Positions 25,928 through 34,903 of a stretch of 64,000 bases of DNA are shown here, piece by piece. Within the stretch, counting starts at the first letter, position 1, and each line of letters opens with the position of its first letter. The translations under genes were made by a program, and so were the position numbers. This stretch comes from an uncultured Selenomonadaceae bacterium (GTDB lineage Bacteria > Bacillota > Negativicutes > Selenomonadales > Selenomonadaceae), in assembly GCA_905234195.1 (NCBI GenBank), contig CAJOFR010000009.1, positions 89,383-153,382 of the forward strand, written 5' to 3'. The notes beneath the pieces are model-generated. The model searched no databases. It was not told the origin of the DNA and worked only from the letters and a program-made list of their open reading frames with translations.

Positions 25928-27328
25928 TCATTCACCGACGATAATATTACTGCCGCCCATAGCGATTTGATTCGACAAAATTTTCATGTGCGACTGCCCG
26001 CTCTGCTCCGTGATTTCTTTTCCGGAAACGACCTGGATTTTTCCTTTCGCCTCGAAGGAAATATTCCCGTCCGCAAGAATTTCGATGTCCTTCGCGGAAA
26101 CCAAACTTATTCCCTTGTCCTTGTCAATCAAGATAAAAGTTTTCTGGTGCTCCGCGATAATTTCAACGCCCTTATCCGTCAACAAAATTTCCCGTCCGCC
26201 CGGTGCCTTCAGACTTTTATTTTTCGGCTCCTTCAGCGGCGCGGTGTTTATCGAACTGGACGCAAAAGCCTGCGCGGTGTCCTCCGAAGGAAACAAAATC
26301 CTGACATAATCGTCGACTTCGGGCATGACGTACCAGCCGGAACCGTCCGCGCTTGAATAAACCGTCGCGAAAGGATACCACGCAGTCGCGCCCGAATCAA
26401 AGCTCTTGTCGATATCCACGAAGTGCGCTTGAATTTTGTCCTTGTCAACTTTTTTGACCTGCGCGCGAAAAATCCTGCCTGCAATATTTTTCTGAACCTC
26501 TACCGGAACAACAAACGCGCTCTTCCCGACAAGTTCATAGCGCACGCGCAAAATGCTATCCGTAAAATTTGCGTGCAGACTCCTCACGCGATAACTCTTC
26601 TTGTCGAATTTTATTTCGTCTCCGACATTCAGCAGCTCGAAAAAATTTTCAAGCTGAATCGTATGAAAATCTTCCGCGACAATTTTCACACCCTTAGCAA
26701 GTTTTTCCGCGTTCGAGTTCAGAAATTGAAACCGCTTGTCGTCAAAATAATATCCCGCTTGCATCGTGAAGACTTCCACAGATTTTTTCGGCTCCGGCAA
26801 TCCGATCGTCAGCAAAGGTTTTTCGGCGGTCAAGTCCGTGAAAATCATCGCGCTGAAATGTGACGCAAGCCGCTTGACGAATTGCCAGGAAGTTTCGTTC
26901 AGGCGGAAGATAATTTTTTCTATCGCCTTGTCCGTGACTTTCAGCTGAATTTTTGCGTCCTTAATCGTCTTGAAAATTTCTTCGTACTTCGCGGTTAATT
27001 TTTGGAAAGTTTGGCTCTCAAGTTTCCAATCCAAAAGATAAGCCGCGTCGAATAAATCTATCACCAACAAATTATAATCGGGACGCTTTTCAAAAGATAT
27101 GCCCGAAATATATCCTTGAAACAAAATTTTTTTGCCGGCGGAAATTTTTATTTTGTCGGCATTCGCCTGCTCCAAAAATTTTTTGCCCTTTTTCTCGTCG
27201 ACCGACAAATTTATTCTGGCGCGCGCGTATTCGTTCGCCGTGTGATTTATTTCGACCTGCATGACATGAAAATATTCTACGCCTTCGATTTTCACGTCCT
27301 GCAAAATTATTTTATCGCTGTTCGCCAT
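25928..27328 (-). CDS. VgrG-like spike protein, short form
   Basis: 466 residues with the phage gp27/gp5 (Phage_GPD/VgrG) layout: gp27-like hub (about 1-270), OB-fold (about 285-370; GRIFRAQVKKVDKDKIQAHFVDID, YVMPEVDDYVRILFP), then a short beta-strand region (LLTDKGVEIIAE, ISLVSAKDIEILADGNISFEAKG) that would form the trimeric spike. The start is ATG 27328 behind AGGGAGCAGGGA. It overlaps the RHS gene by 22 bases. Together with the longer VgrG at 28714 it gives the system two spike subunits, which could be alternatives or heterotrimer partners. Confidence 0.85.
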   Translation of the reverse strand: MANSDKIILQDVKIEGVEYFHVMQVEINHTANEYARARINLSVDEKKGKKFLEQANADKIKISAGKKILFQGYISGISFEKRPDYNLLVIDLFDAAYLLDWKLESQTFQKLTAKYEEIFKTIKDAKIQLKVTDKAIEKIIFRLNETSWQFVKRLASHFSAMIFTDLTAEKPLLTIGLPEPKKSVEVFTMQAGYYFDDKRFQFLNSNAEKLAKGVKIVAEDFHTIQLENFFELLNVGDEIKFDKKSYRVRSLHANFTDSILRVRYELVGKSAFVVPVEVQKNIAGRIFRAQVKKVDKDKIQAHFVDIDKSFDSGATAWYPFATVYSSADGSGWYVMPEVDDYVRILFPSEDTAQAFASSSINTAPLKEPKNKSLKAPGGREILLTDKGVEIIAEHQKTFILIDKDKGISLVSAKDIEILADGNISFEAKGKIQVVSGKEITEQSGQSHMKILSNQIAMGGSNIIVGE

Positions 27329-28710
27329 TTTCCCTGCTCCCTGTTCAAACAATCGTATCGAAATTTCGTAACCGAACCCTTTTCGATTTTTTTGACAAGC
27401 CGGTTTTGTTCGTCGTACTCATACTTCACGACGCTGACCCTGCCCGTCGCGCTCTGCACAGTCTGCAAATCCAACCAGTCACGCCGCTCGACGCAATTAT
27501 CATTCAAATCGTACTTGAGGCGCGTCAATTTAAACTCGTCGCCAATTTTTTTTCGTGACTCAATCAATCTGCCGCCGAAGTCAAAAATTTCAATGTCAGC
27601 GCGCGGAAAATTTTCTTCAGGGCGAAAAATCTCGGCAAAAATTTTCGTGTCGCCGATAATTTCATTCATGGGAGTGTACGAGAAGAAAAATTCGCCGGCT
27701 TCGGTTTTCGCCGCAAGAAGTCTGTTGGCATCGTCGTAGCGGTAGCTGAATTTGTAGCCGCAGGGAGTTTTTTCTAGAGCCGGCAAGGGAGATTGTTCCT
27801 CGTACGCATAATTCGTAGCCCGCCCATTAATTTCGTGAACCAGGACGCGCCCGGCAATATCGCGCTGAAAAATTTCCCGCCGCCAATCTTTCACATTCAG
27901 CCTGGCTGATTTTTCGACAAGAAAATTTTTCGTGGAGTACTTGCAAATTATTTCGCGCCCCCTGCTGTCAAAAATTTTCGTCAAGTTCCCGCGCCCGTCG
28001 TACTCAAAATTTTTAATCAAGCCGTCGGGAAAAATCTCCTGCGTCAAAAATCCGTCGTCATACGTCCAAAAATTTTCTTCGCCCTGCCGATTTATTTTTT
28101 GAATCAAATTTTTCGCGGCGTCGTAGAAAAAATTTTCTTCCGTGCCGTCCGGAAAAATAATTTTCGTGAGCAACTTATCATGGTCGTGCTTGTAAATAAT
28201 TTTTTCGTCCTCAACCGTCCGCAAATTTTGTTCGTCGTAGAAAAATTTTCGCGAACCCTCCGCTGTCAAAATTTTTGTGATTCTGCCGAACTCGTCATAC
28301 TCGTTTTGAAAAATAATTTCGCCATCGCGCCCGATAACCTTTTGCAGCTGTCGGTTTTCGTCGTAGAAATAATTTATCTTGCTGCCGTCGGGGTAGACAA
28401 CGCGAACCGGCAAGTTGTCTTCGTAAAAATATTTCGTCGTGCGCCCAAGAATATCCTTGACGGAAATTAAATTTTCGCCCTCGTAAGTCAGAAAAATTTC
28501 GCGCGCAGTCGACAGCGTCAAAATTTTTGGCTTGCCCGTAATATTAAATTTCCATTCGCCGCCACGAGAATTATATTCGCGCCGAATCAAAAAATTTTTC
28601 AGAATATCAATCTGCGCGTAGTCAATAATTTCCAGCGAAAAATTTCCCGTCACGTAATTGATATTAAATTCATGCTTCGCCAACGCGGGAAGAATTTTGA
28701 TTATCTCCAT
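27307..28710 (-). CDS. RHS/YD-repeat protein lacking a toxin C-terminus
   Basis: 467 residues with at least ten YD repeats (GRTTKYFYEDNLPVRVVYPDG, NEYDEFGRITKI, FWTYDDGFLTQEIFPDG, FEYDGRGNLTKIFD). RHS shells normally run on to a conserved RHS core and a variable toxin domain. This one ends shortly after KYEYDEQNRLVKKIEKG with no core motif and no toxin-like tail, so it is a short cocoon scaffold or a truncated effector. ATG start behind CGAGG located in the end of the upstream gene. It lies between the two VgrG genes, the typical position of VgrG-delivered cargo. Confidence 0.85.
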   Translation of the reverse strand: MEIIKILPALAKHEFNINYVTGNFSLEIIDYAQIDILKNFLIRREYNSRGGEWKFNITGKPKILTLSTAREIFLTYEGENLISVKDILGRTTKYFYEDNLPVRVVYPDGSKINYFYDENRQLQKVIGRDGEIIFQNEYDEFGRITKILTAEGSRKFFYDEQNLRTVEDEKIIYKHDHDKLLTKIIFPDGTEENFFYDAAKNLIQKINRQGEENFWTYDDGFLTQEIFPDGLIKNFEYDGRGNLTKIFDSRGREIICKYSTKNFLVEKSARLNVKDWRREIFQRDIAGRVLVHEINGRATNYAYEEQSPLPALEKTPCGYKFSYRYDDANRLLAAKTEAGEFFFSYTPMNEIIGDTKIFAEIFRPEENFPRADIEIFDFGGRLIESRKKIGDEFKLTRLKYDLNDNCVERRDWLDLQTVQSATGRVSVVKYEYDEQNRLVKKIEKGSVTKFRYDCLNREQGKWRTAIK

Positions 28711-28713
28711 TTT

Positions 28714-30483
28714 CTACCTCGAAAGAGTTTTGTTGTCGGGGACGGGCGGAATTTTTTCCTTGACGCGCGAACGATCCTGACTGCCGTGCTCGACATTTAT
28801 TTTTTCGGAACGATTTTTCGGGTTGCCTCCCTCGAATTTACTCAACGAACCCGTACCGCCGCCCGCCATTGGAATATAACCGACTTGAATCAGCGCGCGC
28901 GTCTTCACGTTCAAATTTTTTCCTTCGATACCAATCGAACTGTCCTTGACCTGCGCGAGAAAACTTTTCTTGCCGTTGAAATTTATTTTCCCGCCGGAGC
29001 CGCCGCCGGAATTTTTCGCGGAAGAGTTTTTATTTTTGCGTCCGGTGATTTTATCCAGCTCCTTCGCAATTTCCGAAAGCTCGACGGATTCTTTTTTCGC
29101 GCCGCCATTTTTTATCGTCGCCGGCAATTTTCCGACGGTCGCCCCCGCAGGATTAAATTGCACGGTCGCCGGTTGCCCCATCGTCGCCAAATACGCCGCG
29201 TACCCGGCCATATGAGGAGCCGCCATTATCAACTGATTGTCCGGCAACATTCCCGCCGACGACTGAATCAAAATATCGCCCTTGCTCGAAAAAATTATAT
29301 CCTTCGCGGAAAATTTCACGCCGTCGCCTTCGGAAATCTCGTTCTTCTTCGCGGCGAAGGAAATTTTTTCGGAATCAAAATGCATCTCAACATCTTTCGT
29401 CTTGAGGGATTTTTTGTCCGCCGCATCCGAAACACCCTTCCCGCGCAACGAACCCATAGCCGCGCTCCGCAGATTGTCGACATAAACAAAAACTTCGTCC
29501 TTCTCGTCCGGCATCGTGTAAAAATAATTGCTCGCCGCAGACTCGAAAGGAATTTCCTGCGCGTCATTTTTATCCTGCTTGTCGTCGCAATCGAAATGAA
29601 CCTTGACAAAATTTTCTTTGGACTCCAAAACTTTTCCGGTCAGATAAAAAAATCTGTCGAAACTTTTCGCAACGTCGTGGGCCCGCGCCCGGCAACCTTC
29701 CTCGTGCCGCACAGTTATCTTGTTACACAAAATATTATCGTTGACAAAAATTCTGCTCGCGATAACCGCTTGAAGTTGGTTTTCAAAATTCACGCCGCAA
29801 CCCACGCCGATATTTATGTTGTCCGTGAAAAAATCCGTGTCGACAAAATAACAAGCACGCGCGCCGTTGTAGGTGTTCGCCTCCAGTTTTTTGTAGGTGT
29901 CCATAGAAATTCTTTGGCGCAAAATTTGTAGCTTGTCCGCAGAAAATTTTTCAAACGCCTTGAAACCGAAACTCACTTTGATTTTATCCGTCTTCGAGTT
30001 CGTAAATAAAAGTTGCCCTTCCTTTTCCGCAACCGCCTTCAAAAATTCCCAGCCCGTCAGATTGTCGCAATAAATCAGCTCCGAAATATTTTTGTCCTTC
30101 GCAACATTTATTTCAGCCGACGAAAAATTTTTCTTGACAGCCTTCAAGACGTCGGAAATTTTTTTCTTGGGAGATTGCATTGTAAAAATTTTTTTCTCAA
30201 TATCCATCGTGGCGGACAAACTCTGCGCGGTCAGGCGCAAAATTTTTTCGTCGGATCTGTTTATCAGACTGCACTGCGTGATAATTCCGCAGAAGATAAT
30301 TTTTTTGTCGCCGCGCACGGTAATTTTTTTCTTGTTCCAGCTTAAAATCTCCTTGTCGGAAATTTTTGCGTCGGGAACAACAGTCAAATCGCAAGTCCCG
30401 TGATTGTGAACCTCTTCAAAAATATTTATGGTCTCCACCCTTTGGCAGGTGATACCTTCAATTTTCAAATCTCCCAGCGTCAT
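28714..30483 (-). CDS. VgrG-like spike protein, long form with C-terminal extension
   Basis: 589 residues: gp27-like domain (about 1-290), OB-fold (about 300-385), short beta-helix strand repeats (MHFDSEKISFAAKKNEI, VKFSAKDIIFSSKGDILIQSS), then a C-terminal extension from about 425 with a Gly/Ser-Asn-rich linker and a small domain (INFNGKKSFLAQVKDSSIGIEGKNLNVKTRALIQVGYIPMAGGGTG). The start is ATG 30483, overlapping the DUF4280 stop (ATGA); the longer frame runs through the DUF4280 gene. The extension may dock the PAAR-like tip or cargo. DUF4280, this spike and the RHS protein are consecutive and coupled. Confidence 0.88.
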   Translation of the reverse strand: MTLGDLKIEGITCQRVETINIFEEVHNHGTCDLTVVPDAKISDKEILSWNKKKITVRGDKKIIFCGIITQCSLINRSDEKILRLTAQSLSATMDIEKKIFTMQSPKKKISDVLKAVKKNFSSAEINVAKDKNISELIYCDNLTGWEFLKAVAEKEGQLLFTNSKTDKIKVSFGFKAFEKFSADKLQILRQRISMDTYKKLEANTYNGARACYFVDTDFFTDNINIGVGCGVNFENQLQAVIASRIFVNDNILCNKITVRHEEGCRARAHDVAKSFDRFFYLTGKVLESKENFVKVHFDCDDKQDKNDAQEIPFESAASNYFYTMPDEKDEVFVYVDNLRSAAMGSLRGKGVSDAADKKSLKTKDVEMHFDSEKISFAAKKNEISEGDGVKFSAKDIIFSSKGDILIQSSAGMLPDNQLIMAAPHMAGYAAYLATMGQPATVQFNPAGATVGKLPATIKNGGAKKESVELSEIAKELDKITGRKNKNSSAKNSGGGSGGKINFNGKKSFLAQVKDSSIGIEGKNLNVKTRALIQVGYIPMAGGGTGSLSKFEGGNPKNRSEKINVEHGSQDRSRVKEKIPPVPDNKTLSR

Positions 30484-30821
30484 TGAAATTTTATTGTCCC
30501 TCCGAAAGTGCACGTCAAAAAACTGTCCTTTGTCAGAGCCGGCGCGCCGCCCACGAAATAATTCATGTCGCCTTTTTTCCACGCCATAATCGTCGCGGGC
30601 ACACACGGCACCGGTCCTGCGGGCGTCGGCGGAATCATTTTGCACGTCCCGAACGGCAAAATGTTTGTTATCGGAATATGGTCATTCGCGTTCAAAACCG
30701 GCAGGTGCGTCTTGCAGGAAATCACCCCGTGACTTATCGGGCACATCAGCGGCGTCGGCACCGGCACCGTCGACCCGCTGCATTTTATCATTGACATCGC
30801 GGTCATGTATTCTTTGCTCAT
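30480..30821 (-). CDS. DUF4280 PAAR-like spike-tip protein
   Basis: 113 residues with the DUF4280 pattern: IKCSGSTVPVPTPLMC, HGVISCKTHLPVL, FGTCKMIPPTPAGPVPCVPA and a C-terminal LTKDSFLTCTFGGTIKF. Six cysteines are conserved in spacing. DUF4280 proteins are PAAR-like caps found in contractile injection loci of gut and oral bacteria. It would sit on the VgrG trimer and pierce the target membrane. ATG start behind GAGGCGG. It is coupled to the downstream long VgrG by a 4-base overlap. Confidence 0.9.
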   Translation of the reverse strand: MSKEYMTAMSMIKCSGSTVPVPTPLMCPISHGVISCKTHLPVLNANDHIPITNILPFGTCKMIPPTPAGPVPCVPATIMAWKKGDMNYFVGGAPALTKDSFLTCTFGGTIKFQ

Positions 30822-30888
30822 CTTTGTACCGCCTCACTTCGTTTTGAATCCTCAAAACATCTTCGTCCCAAAAAAAATCTCTCTTCAT
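30682..30888 (-). CDS. Possible small ORF overlapping the DUF4280 gene
   Basis: A 68-codon frame starting at ATG 30888 behind GTGAGGA, in the gap after the VWA gene. The first ~22 residues (MKRDFFWDEDVLRIQNEVRRYK) are outside DUF4280; the rest overlaps it in another frame. It may be a short genuine peptide, a leader coupling VWA to DUF4280 translation, or chance. No family is recognised. Confidence 0.25.
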   Translation of the reverse strand: MKRDFFWDEDVLRIQNEVRRYKDEQRIHDRDVNDKMQRVDGAGADAADVPDKSRGDFLQDAPAGFERE

Positions 30889-30897
30889 AAAAATTCC

Positions 30898-32538
30898 TCA
30901 CGCGGGCTTCAAACTTTTGTACCTCAAAATAACTTCGGCAACCTCGTCTTCGGAAGAAATATTCACCGAATCTCCGTAAAACATTTCTGTCTGCCGCCCC
31001 TTCTCGATAAAATTATTTCTCTTGATAACCGTGCAATCCGAATCGTTCTTCAAAAAAATCCCGTTCCCGCTCGGACTCACAAAAATTTTTTCCGCGCCGG
31101 CAAACTCTTCGTCAATCCCGCACTCTTTCAAAATTTCGAGGAAACTTATCTGCGCGGCGGTGACTCTCAACAAATTAAATTCTCGCGGTGAAATTTCTTC
31201 CTCCTGCGCGGATTTCGTGAAGTAGACCGCAAATTTTCCGCTGTAGGGAAATTTTTTCGGCTCCTCCACAGATTTTACTTGCTCCGGCAAAATTGTAACT
31301 TTCTTCTGCGGAATTTCCTGCGGCTTTTCCTCCAATTTTTTCTTGCGGAAAGCCAGGAACAGAATTAAAATTATCGCCACGCCCGCCAAAATGTACGGCA
31401 GATAATTATTTTCGGGCAAAGTCATTTCTGCGGTATCATCTCCAATAAATTTAACACCCACGTCCTCAAAAAAAACTTTCTGCAGTGAAATATTTTTCCC
31501 TTCGTCGGATAAATCAATTTTAATTTCTCCGCCGGAAATATTCGTGGAAAAAATCTTGTCGTTTATTTTCACGCGGACGGGTTTGTTTTCAAAAAAGCTG
31601 TCGCCAAAAATTTTTCCCCCGTTGAGATTCAGCGGCGTAATCTCCAGCGCGTCGGAAGAAATATTTTTCTCCAAAGTGCCTTCGACTTCCGCAACCGCAT
31701 CCAAAGTTATAGCGGTGTTCGGAGGATAATTCAAGGCGATTTCAAAATTTTTCGCTTGCGGGGAATTTATTTCAAAGATATTTACGTATCGCCCGGACAT
31801 TGCCGCAGAATTTTCGAGCGTGGCATCTCCGGCGTTCGCGGAAATTAAAGACAGCTTGATATTTTTCGCCGCAGTGACAGGAATTTTTGCGGACAAATTT
31901 TTTTCCGAAGTCCTCTCCTCGAATAAATTAATGTACGGCGCATGAAAATCGTTGTGGATAATCGTCCGCAAAGCCGTCATTAATTCTGTGTGCGGTATCG
32001 GAATTTCTTTGGCGCGCGAATAATAAGAATGTTGATTTTCCGGATCTCCTTCATGCCGTAAATTCAAAATGTAGACCGAAATATTTTCCCAGCGCGCCTG
32101 CTCCAGCCCCGCCTGAAAATTTTTCACAGACTGAAGAGTTTGGACGCTGTCGTCGAGAGAAATTTCCCCGTTGCCAATAAAAATTATATTCCTCTCAGTG
32201 TTATATTTCGGCGTCAACATATCGACGGCAGCCAGGAGCGCGGCACCGGCGTTGCTCTGCCCGTAATACTCAAGGTTTAAAATTTCGTTCGGCGCAGAAC
32301 CAATCGTCGAAAGTTGCCTTTCAATTTTCGGCACGTCCTTGAAAGTGATAATCCCGACTTCGTCATCTTCGCGCAGGTTGCCAATCGCCCAAGTAATTCC
32401 CTCGCCGACTTTGTTAAAGGGATCCGCGTCGCGCATTGTTTGACCGGTACTTGCCACGAAAACAAATTCCCTGCACTCGCCCACGCAAAACAGGTTGCAC
32501 AAAATGAACAACGTCAGAAATAAAAATCTTGCGACCAC
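30898..32538 (-). CDS. Membrane VWA protein with cytoplasmic FHA-like domain
   Basis: 546 residues. N-terminal signal peptide (VARFLFLTLFILCNLFCVG), a von Willebrand A domain (about 24-230) whose MIDAS site is degenerate (FVASTGQTM instead of DxSxS), a beta-rich region, a membrane segment about 385-405 (YLPYILAGVAIILILFLAF) and a C-terminal cytoplasmic region that looks like a small FHA-type beta-sandwich (FVSPSGNGIFLKNDSDCTVI). The start is GTG 32538 behind TAGGAGGGG. It is first gene of the spike operon and transcribed divergently from the sheath. It may form part of the envelope anchor in place of TssJ/L/M and could sense phosphorylated partners; both are inference. Confidence 0.75.
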   Translation of the reverse strand: MVARFLFLTLFILCNLFCVGECREFVFVASTGQTMRDADPFNKVGEGITWAIGNLREDDEVGIITFKDVPKIERQLSTIGSAPNEILNLEYYGQSNAGAALLAAVDMLTPKYNTERNIIFIGNGEISLDDSVQTLQSVKNFQAGLEQARWENISVYILNLRHEGDPENQHSYYSRAKEIPIPHTELMTALRTIIHNDFHAPYINLFEERTSEKNLSAKIPVTAAKNIKLSLISANAGDATLENSAAMSGRYVNIFEINSPQAKNFEIALNYPPNTAITLDAVAEVEGTLEKNISSDALEITPLNLNGGKIFGDSFFENKPVRVKINDKIFSTNISGGEIKIDLSDEGKNISLQKVFFEDVGVKFIGDDTAEMTLPENNYLPYILAGVAIILILFLAFRKKKLEEKPQEIPQKKVTILPEQVKSVEEPKKFPYSGKFAVYFTKSAQEEEISPREFNLLRVTAAQISFLEILKECGIDEEFAGAEKIFVSPSGNGIFLKNDSDCTVIKRNNFIEKGRQTEMFYGDSVNISSEDEVAEVILRYKSLKPA

Positions 32539-32591
32539 GAAAAATTTTCCCCTCCTAACTCTAATAATTTTATAATTCTGTCGTAAAATTA

Positions 32592-32637
32592 TTGACAAAA
32601 ATAATTCTATTGTCAAGGAAAAATTTTATGGTATAAT
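32592..32637. promoter_or_regulatory. Divergent promoter/operator between spike and sheath operons
   Basis: Plus strand: TTGTCA (32610-32615), 16-base spacer, TATAAT (32632-32637) drives the sheath operon. Minus strand: TTGTCA (32598-32593), 18-base spacer, TATAAA (about 32574-32569) drives the VWA-spike operon. The two -35 boxes lie in a dyad, TTGAC(A)...(T)GTCAA (32592-32616), in which each arm can be read as a -35 in both directions. Confidence 0.6.
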
Positions 32638-32673
32638 AAAAATAACTTAATTTGAAAGTGAGGGTTATATCGG

Positions 32674-34863
32674 ATGGCGAAAATTATTGAACAGACAAAT
32701 GCTACAATCCTCTTTGACGAGATAAATCCGGAGAAGTTGGATTTGCTTACCCTTGTGGGTGACGTGAAAGGGCTTGACAGTCTGTCCGACGAAAAAATTA
32801 AGGAGATACTTGATACTCTTTGCGTGAAAAATTTTGATGAGTTTGTCGAAAAATTTGACCCTGTCGTTTATTCTTTCTTCAACGCGAACAATCAAAAGGT
32901 AATGTATACTTTGAAGAAACCGGAGTCAATTCCCGACGACCTTTTGACGGAAATTCATTTGAACATGCAAAATGATTTTCTGAAAATGTTGTTCACGCTC
33001 GTCGACGCAAAACGTTCTCAAGGTTTGCTGAATGTGGACTTCAAATTTGAAAACTTGACGGATTTAATTTCGCCGCATAAAATTATTGAAGACATTAAAC
33101 AGAACAGAAAAGAATTGCGCTACGTCTATTCTCAATACGTCCAGCTTGAAGACGAAGACCCGAAGAAATTGGATTTGGGCGACAAACTGAACGTGATGAT
33201 GGAAGAAGCAAGCACGAATTACAACAACGTCATGGCGATGTTGCCTCTGGCGATTGAGGATATAAAAACTCGTTTGCTTTTGACGAGCGGTGGCGGCGGT
33301 GCCGACGCTACTCCCCTTGCGCTGGGCGTGCTCACTATGGGCGAAGAGGGCGAGCTGAAAGTTATTGAGGCTCCGAAGAAAGAAGAATCTACCGCGCTTG
33401 TCACGCTCGACGACAAAATTAACGAAGGCTTAATCGAAGTCATAGGCGAGGACTACGAGGCTCTGAACGAAGACCACAACGATTACGTTAAAGCTTTGGT
33501 AACGAGGACTTTTTGCCCGCTGCCGTCGACTATGGTCAGCGAAATTGACGTGTCCAAAGAAATTGACAACTACAACAATTATCTGCAATTCTACAAGGAC
33601 GCGAAGGACGATTTCATTAAAACCGTTAAGCCGCTGATTGAAAAAATTCTCGGCGTGAGATTGTTTTTCGAGCAGTATCCTTCAAAGTTGCGCGGCATGA
33701 AACCGACGTTGCTTATAACGAATATCAGCAACGAGATGATAACGAAAACCCCCAACATTCCGCGCCTTATCACCTACCTCAACACCGTCAACGGCAAAAA
33801 TAATTTTGCCAATACACTTTGGTACGCGATTTTCCCGAACGTGGCTTTTGATTCCGGTGCCAAAACGAAATTGACGCGCCAGAGATTCAAAGGTAACCAG
33901 GAAGTTGTAAACACGAACGTCAATTCGATTGAGTCCTTGACGCGCATTCTTGACGTGCTGAAAGATTTTCGTATTCAATGTTTCTTCAGTTTCGCCTCGT
34001 CGGAGAAAAACACCTTCAACGCAATGGCGACCGAAGGCATCGAAAAATATATCGACAAAACTATTCCGCTCACCTCAAAAGCTTTCAGCGAGTTTGCCAT
34101 TCCGTGTTTCCCGAACTTCACGATTATCCCGAAGGATAAATCGGGCGTCGTGCTGGATACGAAAATGACGCTTAACGAAAATAATCTTGCCGAAATTTCC
34201 AACGCGAAACAGGATATTATGAAATTGTGGATTGACGGCGTGTACGTCGGCGCGGCGTACGTGGCGGCGGGAATTGTCGCGACGTACCAGGATCCGGAAT
34301 ATCTCAAAATGATTTTCCGCCGCAATGTCGATAATGAATTGCCGGGCGTGCGTTTCGATATTGAATCGGGAGATAATTCGCTCATGGTTTACACGACGTT
34401 GGCGAAAGAAATTACCGGCTTCACCAACCCGATAAAGAGCGAGATTAACAAAAAGAATTTCGGCTTCGTCTTCTCTTCGGAGAACGCCAGCTACAACGGC
34501 TTGCCGGTGACGAACGTCATGATTTATAAATCGCGTAACTTGCTTTACGATGAAAACACCGGAGCTTACGAGCCGATTTACAAGACGCAGGTCACGACTT
34601 ACATTGAAAGAATTTTGCGCAACCTGTCCAGCGACTTCAAGCAAGATAAAATTATTCGTTTCTTCAGCTCAAACCCCAGCTCCCAAGCAAGCAAGTGGCT
34701 TGACAAACGCGAAAATCTCAACGCGATTATCGGCACGGGCGACGCGATTGATTACAATATCGACGAGGACAACGGGATTTGCACGCTTAATATCACTTTC
34801 AACGGCGATATTAAGAATCTTGAAATTGAAACTAACCGCACGACTTCAGCAAGACACGTTTAA
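32674..34863 (+). CDS. Contractile sheath protein, single long polypeptide
   Basis: 729 residues. The C-terminal half has sheath hallmarks: LWIDGVYVGAAYVAAGIVATYQDPEYLK and YIERILRNLSSDFKQDKIIRFFSSNPSSQ followed by a terminal strand pair (YNIDEDNGICTLNITFNGDIKNLEIET) that would interlock sheath rings. The N-terminal ~230 residues (KFDPVVYSFFNANNQKVMYTL; LLNVDFKFENLTDLISPHK) recall TssB-type sheath small subunits, so it may combine TssB and TssC roles, or be a long TssC with an inserted domain (Gly-rich linker near 208). Start ATG with GTGAGGG upstream. It is directly followed by two tube genes, as in phage tails and T6SS. Confidence 0.8.
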   Translation: MAKIIEQTNATILFDEINPEKLDLLTLVGDVKGLDSLSDEKIKEILDTLCVKNFDEFVEKFDPVVYSFFNANNQKVMYTLKKPESIPDDLLTEIHLNMQNDFLKMLFTLVDAKRSQGLLNVDFKFENLTDLISPHKIIEDIKQNRKELRYVYSQYVQLEDEDPKKLDLGDKLNVMMEEASTNYNNVMAMLPLAIEDIKTRLLLTSGGGGADATPLALGVLTMGEEGELKVIEAPKKEESTALVTLDDKINEGLIEVIGEDYEALNEDHNDYVKALVTRTFCPLPSTMVSEIDVSKEIDNYNNYLQFYKDAKDDFIKTVKPLIEKILGVRLFFEQYPSKLRGMKPTLLITNISNEMITKTPNIPRLITYLNTVNGKNNFANTLWYAIFPNVAFDSGAKTKLTRQRFKGNQEVVNTNVNSIESLTRILDVLKDFRIQCFFSFASSEKNTFNAMATEGIEKYIDKTIPLTSKAFSEFAIPCFPNFTIIPKDKSGVVLDTKMTLNENNLAEISNAKQDIMKLWIDGVYVGAAYVAAGIVATYQDPEYLKMIFRRNVDNELPGVRFDIESGDNSLMVYTTLAKEITGFTNPIKSEINKKNFGFVFSSENASYNGLPVTNVMIYKSRNLLYDENTGAYEPIYKTQVTTYIERILRNLSSDFKQDKIIRFFSSNPSSQASKWLDKRENLNAIIGTGDAIDYNIDEDNGICTLNITFNGDIKNLEIETNRTTSARHV

Positions 34864-34903
34864 AAAATTTGAGAGATTTTAAACCGGAAGGAGAGATTTT
34901 CTT

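Noticed and set aside
28672..29931. 419-codon open frame on the plus strand opposite the long VgrG gene
   Set aside because: Arg/Phe-rich with no family features; it mirrors the codon pattern of the VgrG gene, which has clear gp27/OB motifs and ribosome-site logic.
34075..34644. 189-codon antisense frame inside the sheath gene
   Set aside because: Sense frame has sheath C-terminal motifs; the antisense product has no recognisable features.
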